A stretch of 64,000 nucleotides of DNA from JAFDWI01 sp963764215 (GTDB taxonomy: Bacteria > Actinomycetota > Acidimicrobiia > Acidimicrobiales > Iamiaceae): contig CAVXRS010000005.1 of the NCBI GenBank assembly GCA_963764215.1, positions 434,001 to 498,000 on the forward strand. Reading direction: 5' to 3'. The position numbers were made by a program, and so were the translations under genes. Below are positions 1 through 8,525 of this stretch, piece by piece; position 1 is the stretch's first letter; each line of letters begins with the position of its first letter. The notes below the pieces were generated by a model. The model saw only the letters and a list, made by a program, of their open reading frames with translations. It ran no database searches and had not been told where the DNA came from.

Positions 1-2
1 TG

Positions 3-554
3 ATGGACGTGCTCGACCCGATCGCCGAGTCGATCGGGGCGACCGTGGTGCTCGGGGTGAACACCGACGATCTGGGCGACCATCGCCCCGGTCAGCGTGC
101 CGCGGCGACCCGCGGCGCCAGATTCCCCCTGGTCGAGGCCGGCCTGACCAAGGCCGACGTGCGTGAGGCGTCGCGCCGGCTCGGTCTGCGCACCTGGGAC
201 AAACCCGCGGCGGCGTGCCTGGCGTCGCGGCTGCCCTACGGCACCCCGGTCACGCTCGAACGACTGGGTTCGGTCGAACGTGCCGAAGCTGCGCTGCGCC
301 GACTCGGGTTTACCGAGTTGCGGGTACGGCACGAAGGGCCGCTGGCCCGGATCGAAGTGCCGGTGGTCGACCTGGAAGCCGTCGTCGCCGCCAGGGACGA
401 CGTGGTCACCGCGGTGAAAGCCGCGGGCTACCCGGTGGTGACCCTCGATCTGGAAGGTCTGCGGTCGGGCAACCTGAACGAGCGTCTCGGCGCGGTCGAG
501 CCGGCGACGGCTGCCTCGAAGAGCACCTTGCATTCCCCGCCCGCCCGCCGATAG
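3..554 (+). CDS. larE: LarE-family ATP-dependent sacrificial sulfur transferase, C-terminal part
   Basis: The gene is cut by the left edge, so only the last 183 residues are present; full LarE proteins are about 270 residues. LarE adenylates and thiolates a pyridine dinucleotide during synthesis of the nickel-pincer cofactor of lactate racemase, and many distant homologues act on unknown substrates. The segment KPAAACLASRLPYG carries the cysteine that donates sulfur in the characterised enzyme, and the terminal GLRSGNLN is typical of the family. The N-terminal ATP-loop domain lies outside the window. No other lar gene is visible, so the actual substrate is open. The family assignment is firm. 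Confidence 0.85.
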   Translation: MDVLDPIAESIGATVVLGVNTDDLGDHRPGQRAAATRGARFPLVEAGLTKADVREASRRLGLRTWDKPAAACLASRLPYGTPVTLERLGSVERAEAALRRLGFTELRVRHEGPLARIEVPVVDLEAVVAARDDVVTAVKAAGYPVVTLDLEGLRSGNLNERLGAVEPATAASKSTLHSPPARR

Positions 555-563
555 TTCTCCATT

Positions 564-1184
564 ATGCGTACCTGGATCGGCAAGGTGATCGTCGCGGTGG
601 TGGCGCTCGTGCTCATCGAGCTCGGCACCCGGGGCTGTGTCGACTGGGGGGCGTCCCGGTCGATCGAGACGAATGCGGACTCGGTGGGCAGCGTGTCCGT
701 GGCGAGCGGCGACGTCCCCGCCGCGTTCCACTACTGGATCATGGGCGGGCTCGCCAACGGTTCGGTCACCCTGCACGACATCAACGCGACACCGATGAAC
801 ATCGCACGCCTCGACGTGGGCTCCACCAGTCTCGAATTCTCCCGGACCCAGATGCTCAAGGGCAATGCCCGGATTCTCGGGAAGGCTCCCTATGACGTCA
901 CCGTCTACCTTTCCCCGGCGAACCTCGGCGACTACCTGAACACCACCGTGACGTTCCATGGCCCGTACCTCAGCGGGCTGATCGGGAACCTTTCGATCGA
1001 TGCAAAGCCCGAGCTGAAGGGGCGCAGCATCGTGTTGTCCGACCGCAACCACACCATCCGCATTCCCCTGCCCAGCCGGGCGTACCTGCCGTGCCAGCCG
1101 GACGGGATCGGTGTGGGGAACGGGATCGTCGTGGGTTGCAGCAGTCCCGTTCTGCCCAAGGTGCTTTCCGACGCCGCGTCGTGA
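564..1184 (+). CDS. DUF2993 (LmeA-type) membrane-anchored lipid-binding protein
   Basis: This 206-residue protein starts with a hydrophobic signal anchor (about residues 5-20) and continues with the beta-rich DUF2993 fold. LmeA of mycobacteria, the best known member, is a periplasmic phospholipid-binding protein needed for lipomannan maturation. The mature part would lie outside the membrane. The gene follows larE by 9 nt and overlaps the next start in a GTGA junction, so the three probably form one transcript. Assignment to DUF2993 rests on overall pattern and length; a specific lipomannan role here is inference. Confidence 0.7.
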   Translation: MRTWIGKVIVAVVALVLIELGTRGCVDWGASRSIETNADSVGSVSVASGDVPAAFHYWIMGGLANGSVTLHDINATPMNIARLDVGSTSLEFSRTQMLKGNARILGKAPYDVTVYLSPANLGDYLNTTVTFHGPYLSGLIGNLSIDAKPELKGRSIVLSDRNHTIRIPLPSRAYLPCQPDGIGVGNGIVVGCSSPVLPKVLSDAAS

Positions 1185-1654
1185 GCGACGACCCGGTCGA
1201 GGCGTATCGACGGTGTGCCGCGCAACTGATCGAGCGGCTCGACGAGGTGATCGCCGGCTGGATCATCCGATCGGTGATGGTGCGGGTACCCGACGATTGG
1301 ACCGCGGCGCGACGGGACCGGTTGCACGCCGAGGCGGTGACCGTCGCGCACGAGGTGCGCGCGCACGTCGCCGATGAGCTCGAAGTGCTCGTCGAGACCG
1401 ATGTCGAAGCGCAGTGGACCAGCCCGCTGGAAGTGCTCCGGGCCTCGGTCGGTCCGGCCAACGATCTGCTCGCGGACGCCGGGGTGGAACCCCCGCTCCG
1501 GGACGCGTTCAGCGTCGAGCGATTTCCCGATGACCGCTACGACCTGTCGCCTGCGAACTTCGACGATGTGGACCCGTCGCTCCATGAGGTCGGTCTGGCC
1601 TGGGGTGCCGCGAAGGCCCACGTGGTGCTGTCCCGGCACCGGGCGGATCGGTGA
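1181..1654 (+). CDS. Conserved actinobacterial protein of unknown function
   Basis: I do not recognise a characterised family. Starting at GTG 1181, which overlaps the upstream stop as GTGA, gives a 157-residue acidic, largely helical soluble protein without signal peptide or membrane segment. A longer reading from 1091 is possible but would overlap the previous gene heavily and begins with low-quality Arg-rich sequence, so it was rejected. Helical stretches around residues 10-100 suggest an all-alpha fold. It ends 27 nt before a convergent small gene. Function is unknown. Confidence 0.6.
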   Translation: MSDDPVEAYRRCAAQLIERLDEVIAGWIIRSVMVRVPDDWTAARRDRLHAEAVTVAHEVRAHVADELEVLVETDVEAQWTSPLEVLRASVGPANDLLADAGVEPPLRDAFSVERFPDDRYDLSPANFDDVDPSLHEVGLAWGAAKAHVVLSRHRADR

Positions 1655-1680
1655 CGCGTTGTCGTCCACACCGGGGGTGT

Positions 1681-1860
1681 TCAGGGCTTGTCGAAGCGGC
1701 TCCAGCCGGCGTCGGTGATCGGTCGTGGCTCGAAGAACAGGCAACCCTCGGGGCAGGCGAACGGGGTGGTCTCGTTCGCGCCGACCCGGCAGCGTTGCAC
1801 GACCTCGCCCGATGTCGTGGTGCGGGTGGAATAGTGACGGCAGTCCTGTCGTACTGACAC
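1681..1860 (-). CDS. Small four-cysteine protein, probable metal-binding hypothetical
   Basis: This 59-residue protein begins at GTG 1860 (VSVRQDC...). It has four cysteines (one near the N-terminus, then RCR, FACP and EGCLFF), a spacing suitable for one zinc ion or an Fe-S cluster. I believe related short proteins with the CPEGC...FEPR ending occur in other high-GC actinobacteria, but this is recollection. Extending upstream to TTG 1890 would run the ORF through a perfect inverted repeat (1863-1877), so the shorter form is preferred. It is transcribed divergently from the NUDIX gene. Function unknown. Confidence 0.6.
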   Translation of the reverse strand: MSVRQDCRHYSTRTTTSGEVVQRCRVGANETTPFACPEGCLFFEPRPITDAGWSRFDKP

Positions 1861-1862
1861 AC

Positions 1863-1877
1863 CTGCCAGTGTGGCAG
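1863..1877. promoter_or_regulatory. Inverted repeat CTGCCA-N3-TGGCAG between divergent genes
   Basis: A perfect 6-bp inverted repeat with a 3-nt spacer lies in the 45-bp gap between the divergent four-cysteine gene and the NUDIX gene, 3 nt from the former's GTG and 15 nt before the latter's -10. This is a natural place for a shared operator. No regulator can be named. Confidence 0.4.
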
Positions 1878-1891
1878 ATCCGACAGGCAAG

Positions 1892-1897
1892 TATCCT
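1892..1897 (+). promoter_or_regulatory. -10 hexamer TATCCT of the NUDIX gene, leaderless type
   Basis: TATCCT fits the actinobacterial TANNNT -10 consensus and ends 8 nt before the ATG at 1906, which would place the transcription start at or next to the start codon. No Shine-Dalgarno sequence is present. Confidence 0.5.
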
Positions 1898-1905
1898 CGG
1901 GCGCG

Positions 1906-2583
1906 ATGGGTGACGAGCCGCTCTCCGAGTCGGACCTGGTGCGCTGGGCAGAAGCACTGGCGGGGATCGCACGCACCGGGTTGGCCTTCACCGAGAGTCT
2001 GTACGAGCGTGAGCGCTATGAAGAGGTGCTCGCGGTGGCCGGGGACATCCGCTCGCGTGCCGGCGATGCGTGTGATCCCGGCGAGACGATCGACGAGTGG
2101 ATGCGGGCGGTCGGCAAAGGGGTGCCCGGCTACGTCACCCCGAAGATCGCAGTCGGTGCCGCGGTGGGCAACGAGAACGGGGAACTGCTGCTGATCAAGC
2201 GAGCGGATTCGGGGTACTGGCTGTTTCCGACCGGCTGGGCGGACGTGGGCTACTCGGCCGCCGAGATCGTGGTGAAAGAGGTCAAGGAGGAGACGGGTAT
2301 CGATGTCGAGGTGACCCGGCTGATCGCGGTGTTGGACGGGCTCCGCCAGGGCATCACCCGCTTCCCGCTGTATTCACTGCTGTTCCAGTGCCGGGCGATC
2401 GGGGGCGAACTCGAGGCACACCCGCTGGAGACCGCGGATCTGGGCTGGTTCGACCGTGACACGCTGCCCGAACCGCTCGCCGGATACGGTGCTTGGGGCG
2501 ATCGGGTGTTCGATGCACTCGGTGGCGCCGATGTCGAGGTGTACTTCGAACCGCCCCGAGTGCGACCCTGGAGGCAGGCGTGA
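1906..2583 (+). CDS. NUDIX hydrolase with N-terminal helical extension
   Basis: This 225-residue protein has an N-terminal helical region (about 1-70) of the NUDIX_N_2 type and a NUDIX domain (about 75-200). The box reads GWADVGYSAAE...KEVKEETGI: the metal-binding EExG glutamates are present, but Tyr replaces the first box Glu and Lys replaces the usual Arg. I recall such variants in this subfamily, so they need not mean loss of activity. Members act on nucleoside-diphosphate derivatives, often ADP-ribose or similar dinucleotides; the substrate here is unknown. Its stop overlaps the next gene's GTG by 4 nt, so the two are probably co-translated. Confidence 0.8.
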   Translation: MGDEPLSESDLVRWAEALAGIARTGLAFTESLYERERYEEVLAVAGDIRSRAGDACDPGETIDEWMRAVGKGVPGYVTPKIAVGAAVGNENGELLLIKRADSGYWLFPTGWADVGYSAAEIVVKEVKEETGIDVEVTRLIAVLDGLRQGITRFPLYSLLFQCRAIGGELEAHPLETADLGWFDRDTLPEPLAGYGAWGDRVFDALGGADVEVYFEPPRVRPWRQA

Positions 2584-3029
2584 TCGAGATCCGTGAAGCG
2601 ACCGATGCGACCCCCGAGTTGGTCGAGGCGTTTGCCCGGCTGCTGCCGCAGCTGTCCTCGTCGGCGCCGCCGCCGACCTCGGGGGAGCTGGCCACGATCA
2701 TCGCCTCGGACGCAACGGTGCTGCTCGTCGCCCACGACGACGGGGCGACCGGGTCGGATGCGATCGTGGGGTCGCTCACCCTGGCACTTTTCCGGATCCC
2801 CAGCGGCCTGCGGGGATGGATCGAGGATGTGATCGTCGACGAATCCGCCCGGGGCAAGGGGGTCGGCGCCGCGCTCAATCGCAAAGCGCTCGAGGTGGCG
2901 GCCGGGCGGGGCTGTCGCACGGTGGATCTGACCTCGCGGCCCAGTCGGGAGGCGGCCAACCGGCTGTACCGGGGGCTCGGGTTCACCCAGCGCAAGACCA
3001 ACGTGTACCGCTACGTCAACGAACGGTGA
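2580..3029 (+). CDS. GNAT-family N-acetyltransferase
   Basis: This 149-residue protein starts at GTG 2580, overlapping the NUDIX stop and preceded by GGAGG-like sequence inside the upstream gene. It is a complete GNAT fold: the beta4 strand WIEDVIVDESARGKGVG contains the acetyl-CoA pyrophosphate-binding R/Q-x-x-G-x-G/A loop (ARGKGVGAAL), followed by NRLYRGLGF near the C-terminus. GNAT enzymes move an acetyl group from acetyl-CoA to an amine; the acceptor cannot be predicted. It ends 7 bp before the convergent sugar dehydrogenase gene, with no obvious terminator between. Confidence 0.85.
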   Translation: MIEIREATDATPELVEAFARLLPQLSSSAPPPTSGELATIIASDATVLLVAHDDGATGSDAIVGSLTLALFRIPSGLRGWIEDVIVDESARGKGVGAALNRKALEVAAGRGCRTVDLTSRPSREAANRLYRGLGFTQRKTNVYRYVNER

Positions 3030-3036
3030 GCGGGGC

Positions 3037-4398
3037 TCAGCGGGCCGGGTCCAGCCGGCTGATCGTCCCGTCCAGGGAGAGCGCGTAGACCTCACCGGTG
3101 TCATCGGTGGCGAAGGAGATCACGTTGGTGGCCTGCTTGGTGCCCGCGAGCTGGCGCTCGTCGGTGACCGCGCCGATGCCGTCGGGTGGCGTGGTGGCTC
3201 GCAGGGCGTCGATGCCGCGATGACACAGGTCGGCGAACAGGTAGGCGCCGTCCAGCCCGCGCAGCTTCTTGCCCCGGTAGACGACCCCACCGGTGATCGC
3301 GCAGTCTCCGTCGCGGTGTGAGGTCTCGAAGATCGGCGGCACGGTCCCTGGTCGAATCCGTGACCGGTCGAACACCGTGGTGCCTTCGTACCCGCTCCAC
3401 CCCAGGTTGGCGCCCGCGGAGACAGCTCCCGGCGGAAGCCGGTCGATCTCCTCGATGCGGTTCTGGCCGACGTCGCCGATCCACAGATCGCCGCTGGCCG
3501 CGTCGATGGAGAACCGCCAGGGGTTCCGCAGACCGGTGAGGTAGATCTCCGGGGCGCCGTGTGCGCCGGTCGGGTCCGGGTTGTCGGCGGGGATGCCGTA
3601 GGGCTTCGAGCCGGAGGGGTGCTCCGGATCGATCCGCAGGATCTTTCCGAGCAGCAGATCGGGATTCTGGGCGTGGTCCTCGGGGTCGTTCTCGGGGCCA
3701 CCGTCACCGAGGCCGATGTAGAGGTAGCCGTTCTCGTCCACGACCAGGTCGCCGCCCTTGTGGATGTTCGTGCCCATCTGGTCGACGCTGAGCAGGTTGG
3801 TCCGTCGACCGACGTGAGGTATGCCGCCCGAATCGGTGACGGGCGCCGCGTCGATGCGGGTGTCGCCGTTGCGCCGCGTCCAACTCAGGTACAGCACCTT
3901 GCCGGACCGGTCGAAAGCGAGTCCGAGCAGGCCCAGCTCACCGTCGGTGGAGGTGAGCGACGAAAGGTTCACGAGGTTGCCCGGGTGGATCTTCAGCGAC
4001 CGGGTGGCCGGGTCGATGGTGACCAGGCGGACCTGCCCGGCCCGCTGGGCCAGGAAGAGCTGGTGCGGGTGTCCGGGCCGGGGGACGAGGGCGGTGGGTG
4101 CAGCTGATCTTGCGACGGTGGTCAGCTTGACCGAGACGGATTTGAGCGAACCGTCCCGTGACGGATCGAGCACCGAGGGGAAGGAACCGTCGGCCAGCGT
4201 GTCGGGGACCTGCAATTTGGGCTTCCCGGTGGAGGTCGTCGGGGACGACCCGGTCGACCCGGCCGACGCGGTCGTCGAGGTGCTCGAACGGGTGGCGTGT
4301 GGGCTCGACGTCGACGCGCAGCCGAGGAGGGTCGCCACGAGCGCGCCGGCGCCCAGGACGGCGACGGACCATGACACGGGTGAGTGACGGCGGTTCAC
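3037..4398 (-). CDS. PQQ-dependent sugar dehydrogenase (GSDH family) lipoprotein
   Basis: The 453-residue product is a six-bladed beta-propeller of the glucose/sorbosone dehydrogenase family, which oxidises aldoses with PQQ and calcium outside the membrane. It starts at GTG 4398, overlapping the upstream thioesterase stop as GTGA. A signal peptide ends in a lipobox (ATLLGC, Cys about 26), followed by a Ser/Thr-rich linker to about residue 60. Family motifs include GELGLLGLAFD, NIHKGGDLVVDENGYLYIGLGDGG, GLRNPWRFSIDA and ANLGWSGYEG. No PQQ synthesis genes lie nearby, so cofactor supply is unknown. A related soluble propeller with another role is possible. Confidence 0.85.
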   Translation of the reverse strand: MNRRHSPVSWSVAVLGAGALVATLLGCASTSSPHATRSSTSTTASAGSTGSSPTTSTGKPKLQVPDTLADGSFPSVLDPSRDGSLKSVSVKLTTVARSAAPTALVPRPGHPHQLFLAQRAGQVRLVTIDPATRSLKIHPGNLVNLSSLTSTDGELGLLGLAFDRSGKVLYLSWTRRNGDTRIDAAPVTDSGGIPHVGRRTNLLSVDQMGTNIHKGGDLVVDENGYLYIGLGDGGPENDPEDHAQNPDLLLGKILRIDPEHPSGSKPYGIPADNPDPTGAHGAPEIYLTGLRNPWRFSIDAASGDLWIGDVGQNRIEEIDRLPPGAVSAGANLGWSGYEGTTVFDRSRIRPGTVPPIFETSHRDGDCAITGGVVYRGKKLRGLDGAYLFADLCHRGIDALRATTPPDGIGAVTDERQLAGTKQATNVISFATDDTGEVYALSLDGTISRLDPAR

Positions 4399-5246
4399 GA
4401 GGTCCTTCGGATCAGGCCTTCCTGGACGATGGAGACCACCAGGTCGCCTTCCTCGGTGTAGATGAGCCCGCGGGCCAGACCGCGGCCGTCCGATGCGCTG
4501 GGCGTGTCCTGGTGGTACAGCAGCCACCGGTCGGCCCGGAAGGGGCGGTGGAACCACATGGTGTGGTCGATGCTCGCCATCATCAGCCGGCTCTCGTCGA
4601 CTTCGCCGCCGTGGGGCAGCAGGGTGGTGTCGAGCAGCGTCATGTCGCTGGCGTAGGTCAGCACGCAGGTGTGCAGCACCGGGTCGTCGGGCAGGTCGCC
4701 GTCGGCCCGCAGCCATACCCGCTGGTAAGGGGCGAGGCTCCGCTTGCGATCGGGAGGTGACCAGTCGACGTGGCGGGTGTCGATGGGCCGTGGTCGGGTG
4801 TACCAGGCGCCGAGCTCGTCGGCGTAGGGCGCCCACCGTGTGGCGAAGTCGGGGAGCTCTTCGGCCGGGGTGACCTCGGCCATCGGGAACTGGTGGTCGA
4901 AGCCGTCCTCGGGGATGTGGAACGAGGCGGACATGTTGAAGATGGCCCGGCCGTGTTGGATCGCCACCACCCGCCGGGTGGTGAACGACCGGCCGTCGCG
5001 GATGCGGTCGACTTCGTAGAGGATCGGGATCGACGGGTCGCCGGGTCGCAGGAAGTAGGCGTGCAAGGAGTGGACCCGGTAGTCGGCGGCCACGGTTCTG
5101 GCGGCGGCGACGAGGGCCTGGCCGGCGACCTGGCCGCCGAAGACCCGTTGTACGGTTTCGTCCGGGGAGGTGCCGCGGAAGACGTTGACCTCGATCGCTT
5201 CCAGGTCCAACAGGTCGATGAGACGGTCGACGGCGGCCTGTTGCAT
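4395..5246 (-). CDS. tesB: Acyl-CoA thioesterase II
   Basis: This 283-residue double-hotdog enzyme matches TesB in length and pattern. It hydrolyses medium and long acyl-CoA esters in the cytosol. Diagnostic stretches are RVFGGQVAGQALVAAARTV and VHSLHAYFLRPGD in the first hotdog, and ASIDHTMWFHRPFRADRWLLY with the Asp and Thr/Gln catalytic region in the second. The ATG at 5246 is chosen because the domain begins immediately after it; upstream the same frame runs into low-complexity Pro/Thr-rich sequence belonging to the repeat region. It is translationally coupled to the sugar dehydrogenase gene downstream. Confidence 0.88.
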   Translation of the reverse strand: MQQAAVDRLIDLLDLEAIEVNVFRGTSPDETVQRVFGGQVAGQALVAAARTVAADYRVHSLHAYFLRPGDPSIPILYEVDRIRDGRSFTTRRVVAIQHGRAIFNMSASFHIPEDGFDHQFPMAEVTPAEELPDFATRWAPYADELGAWYTRPRPIDTRHVDWSPPDRKRSLAPYQRVWLRADGDLPDDPVLHTCVLTYASDMTLLDTTLLPHGGEVDESRLMMASIDHTMWFHRPFRADRWLLYHQDTPSASDGRGLARGLIYTEEGDLVVSIVQEGLIRRTS

Positions 5247-5339
5247 CGGAGAAGTTTCCCACAGTTCGTCCGGTCCGGGTTTCGCCTTGACGGCGGGTTT
5301 CGCAGCATCAAGCAGGTGCGGTGTCGTCCCGTCGCCGCC

Positions 5340-5418
5340 GGACCTTCGGTCGCGGTCCGCCGTTCCCCGGAAATTTGCACCGGCGTGCTGCGGAGAGCGG
5401 CGCTGGGGGAAATGTTTC
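5340..5418 (+). repeat. Direct repeat copy 1, left edge of the accessory island
   Basis: This 79-bp segment is about 89 percent identical by eye to 15888-15964 in the same orientation (seven mismatches and a 2-nt gap). Both begin GGACCTTCGGTCGCGGTCC, which is itself an imperfect hairpin, and both end GGGAAATGTTTC. The two copies bracket all mobile elements of this window. Confidence 0.75.
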
Positions 5419-5469
5419 ACCGGTCGCGTCGGGTGGGACGTGCGGAGGGGTGGCCGGCTCCGGGTGGCC

Positions 5470-5658
5470 GCTGCTTGTCGTGGGTGATCTGTGGTGTGCG
5501 CTGGGGTTTCTTGACGTCGGCGTGGTCGGTGAGTTCGGTTTGGGTCGTGCGGTTCGGTTTGGGTGGGCGGTGTGGGAGGATCGGTGGCGGTGAGCAGTGT
5601 TCGTTTGGTGTCGTGGCGTTCTTTGGTGGTGTCGGTGGTCGCTGTGTTGATGGCGTTG
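5470..5658. other. Strongly G/T-rich, strand-asymmetric non-coding stretch
   Basis: Between the left direct repeat and the IS3 element the plus strand is almost free of A and C runs and is rich in GGT/GGGT. The 13-mer GTTCGGTTTGGGT occurs at 5533-5545 and 5552-5564. No convincing gene lies here: the longest minus-strand reading is a low-complexity Pro/Thr protein. It may be a remnant of an older insertion or a G-quadruplex-prone region. Confidence 0.45.
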
Positions 5659-5727
5659 GGGACTGCTGCACGGTCGGGTGACATCTGATGTGTGGTGCCG
5701 AGAGGTGTCGCTGGAAGGATGTTCACC

Positions 5728-6021
5728 ATGCCCAAGCCCTATCCCCGTGAGTTCCGCGAGGACGTGATCCGGGTCGCCCGCAATCGCGAGCCCGATGTGC
5801 AGCTCAAGACGATCGCCGCGGACTTCGGGATCTCGGAGTCGTGTTTGAACAACTGGCTCAAAGCTGCTGATGTCGAGGACGGGATCAAGCCCGGCACGAC
5901 CGCAGCAGACAATGCCGAGTTGCGCAAGGCGAAGCGCCGGATCCGTTTGCTCGAGCAGGAGAACGAGGTCCTGCGCCGAGCCGCCGCGTATCTGTCCCAG
6001 GCGAACCTGCCCCCAAAATGA
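5728..6021 (+). CDS. IS3-family transposase OrfA
   Basis: This 97-residue OrfA carries an N-terminal helix-turn-helix (about 4-55, YPREFREDVIRVARNR ... FGISESCLNNWLK) that binds the IS ends and a leucine-zipper-like coiled coil (about 65-90, LRKAKRRIRLLEQENEVLRR) for multimerisation. ATG 5728 is preceded by GGAAGG at suitable spacing. The ORF stops at AAAATGA, where orfB begins in the -1 frame; an A-run at this point is the usual setting for programmed -1 frameshifting that makes the OrfAB transposase. OrfA itself appears intact. Confidence 0.85.
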   Translation: MPKPYPREFREDVIRVARNREPDVQLKTIAADFGISESCLNNWLKAADVEDGIKPGTTAADNAELRKAKRRIRLLEQENEVLRRAAAYLSQANLPPK

Positions 6022-6962
6022 TGTACCCGCTCGTCCGTGAGCTTGCCGGTGACGGGATCCCCGTCACGGTGACGTGCCGGGTCCTCCGCATCGCCCGTCA
6101 GCCTTACTACCGGTGGCTCAAGGCTCCGGTGAGCGACCGCGAGCTCGACGACGCGTATCTGGCGAACGCGGTCTTCGACGCTCATCGTGACGACCCAGAG
6201 TTCGGGTACCGGTTCCTCGCTGATGAGGTCCGCCAGGCCGGCTACACGGCGTGTGATCGCACGGTGTGGCGTCACTGCGCGGCGAACGGCTGGTGGTCGC
6301 GCTTCGGCAAGCCGAAGCCCTACAGGGGCGCCAAGGCCGGGCCCCCGGTGCATGACGACCTCGTGCGCCGGGAGTTCAGCGCCGATGCACCGAACCGGCT
6401 GTGGGTGACCGACATCGAGCGCCACGAGGCGCTCTTGAACCGTGCGGTGGTGAAAGGACACCGCCTCCCAGTCCGTCGCAGCGGACGGGTTGAAGCTGAG
6501 GGCAGCCTGAACCCGGGGACGAGGGGGAGGGTGGCAAGCAGCCCTGACAAAGCCGGGACGGGCCAGCACCGTCAGATGGTCCGGGTCCGGCAAGCAAGAC
6601 GGAAAGGCGTAACGTGAGGAACCAGCGGCTGAACGCCTCTCAAGACGAGACCACCAGCTCGAACCTGGCGGATCGGGCTGGGTGGCGGCGCGCACCCGCA
6701 CTTCGGTGCGGGGAACTCCTGGTCGGTTGATGTCGCCGGCCGGGAGGCCACGGTGAAGGTCTGCGGCGTAGCCGTGGCGAAGCTGCAGGGGCATAGTTGG
6801 GCGCCACCCCGTCGAACGGTTCGAGAGTGAACGTGGGAACCACCTCGGCGGTCCCCTCCCCGGCCAGCAGCCAGCTGGTCGGCGGGAAGGCTCGTCGCCG
6901 GCTGATGCCGCCGGGGTGGGGCGGAGGACCCGTAGTAGTCCGAGGCCGGGAAAGCCGGCCAC

Positions 6963-8482
6963 ATGGCGAAGGGGTCCAGCAAGTTCGCAGCGACCAAGCG
7001 GATCGAGGAGGACGCTGGTGAATATCGGCGCGTCCGTGGCCCGACCTCGATAGAGGCCGAGCGGCGGGTACTCGTGATGCAGACGAAGCTGCACCAATGG
7101 GCGATCAGGCCGATCCTGGCCGTCGCTTCGATGACCTGTGCCAACCTCGTCTATGACCCGGCGTTCCTCGTCGTGGCGTGGAACAGGGTGCGGGGCAACA
7201 AGGGCGCACGCACCGCCGGCGTCGATGGAGTGGCACCCCGCTCGATCGTGCTCGGGGCGGCGAGAACTGCTCGGCGGGCTGCGAGATGATCTCAAGGCCG
7301 GCCGGTTCGTCGCCGTCAACGGGTGCGGGAGAAGATGATCCCCAAGGCGACGGGCAAGGTCCGTCGCCTCGGGATCCCGACTGCTCGCTGACCGGGTCGT
7401 GCAGGCTGCGTTGAAGCTGGTGCTCGAGCCGATCTTCGAGGCGGACTTCAAGCCGTGTTCCTACGGCTTCCGCCCGAAGCGCCGAGCCCAGGACGCCATC
7501 GCCGAGATCCACTTCCTCGGATCGCCCACTCGGAACTACGAGTGGGTGTTCGAGGCGGACATCACGGCGTGCTTCGACGAGATCGACCACACCGCCCTGA
7601 TGGGCCGCGTGCGAGGTCGGATCGGGGACAAGCGGGTCCTGGGCTTGGTGAAGGCGTTCCTGCGGGCGGGCATCCTCACCGAAGAGGGCCTGCAACCGCG
7701 AGACGATCACCGGCACCCCCCAGGGCGGAATCCTCTCACCGCTGCTGGCCAACATCGCCCTGTCCGTGCTGGACGAGCACTTCGCCGCCAAGTGGGAGGC
7801 GCTCGGACCGGAATGGACACGCGCCAAGCGTCGTCGCGCCGGGGTCCCGGCCATGAGACTCGTCCGCTACGCGGACGACTTCGTGGTCATGGTCCACGGC
7901 ACCCGCGCCGACGCCGAAGCGCTGTGGGACGAGGTGGCGGCGGTGCTCGCTCCGATGGGTCTGCGCCTGTCGGAAGAGAAGACGAGGGTCTGCCACATCG
8001 ACGAGGGGTTCGACTTCCTCGGCTGGCGCATCCAGCGCCGAACCTGGCGGGGTCGGACCGGCAAGAAGGCGGTCTACACCTACCCGTCGAAGAAGACGCT
8101 TGCTCTCGGTGATGGCCAAGGTGCGGATCGCTGACGCGCCGATGCGAAACATCGAACGCTCGCCGACCTGCTGCGCCGGTTGAACCCGGTGCTGCGGGGA
8201 TGGTGTAACTACTTCCGTCACGGCGTGTCCTCGCGGACATTCGGCTACCTCGACCACTTCGCCTTCTGGCGGATTGTCGGCTGGCTCCGCAAGCGACACG
8301 TCGGGCTGAACATGCGCACCCTGGTCCGCCGCTACCTGCCCGGTTGGCAGGATCGCGACGGCGGGATCGAGATGTTCCGGCCCACGAACGGTCGCCATCG
8401 AGCGCTACCGCTACCGGGGCACACGAATCCCGACCCCATGGTCGAGCGCAAGACAACAGGAGCACCCGCACCAGCGGCATGA
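6963..8482 (+). pseudogene. ltrA: Group II intron reverse transcriptase/maturase, multiply frameshifted
   Basis: Pieces of one LtrA-type protein can be followed through all three frames: an N-terminal part (VMQTKLHQWAI, then AFLVVAWNRVRGNKGARTAGVDG), fingers/palm from about 7399 (VVQAALKLVLEPIFEADF, YGFRPKRRAQDA), TPQGGILSPLLANIALSVL after a shift near 7698, the catalytic YADD at about 7868-7880, and the maturase X domain from 8180 (LRGWCNYFRHG, FAFWRIVGWLRKRH). At least six shifts are needed to join them, far more than in nearby genes, so this is a true pseudogene even allowing for some sequencing error. Confidence 0.85.
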
Positions 8483-8491
8483 GCACGTGGA

Positions 8492-8525
<34 letters not shown>

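Noticed and set aside
2230..2310. Inactive NUDIX box because the first Glu is Tyr and Arg is Lys
   Set aside because: As far as I recall, this variation is common in the subfamily with the same N-terminal extension, so it does not indicate loss of function.
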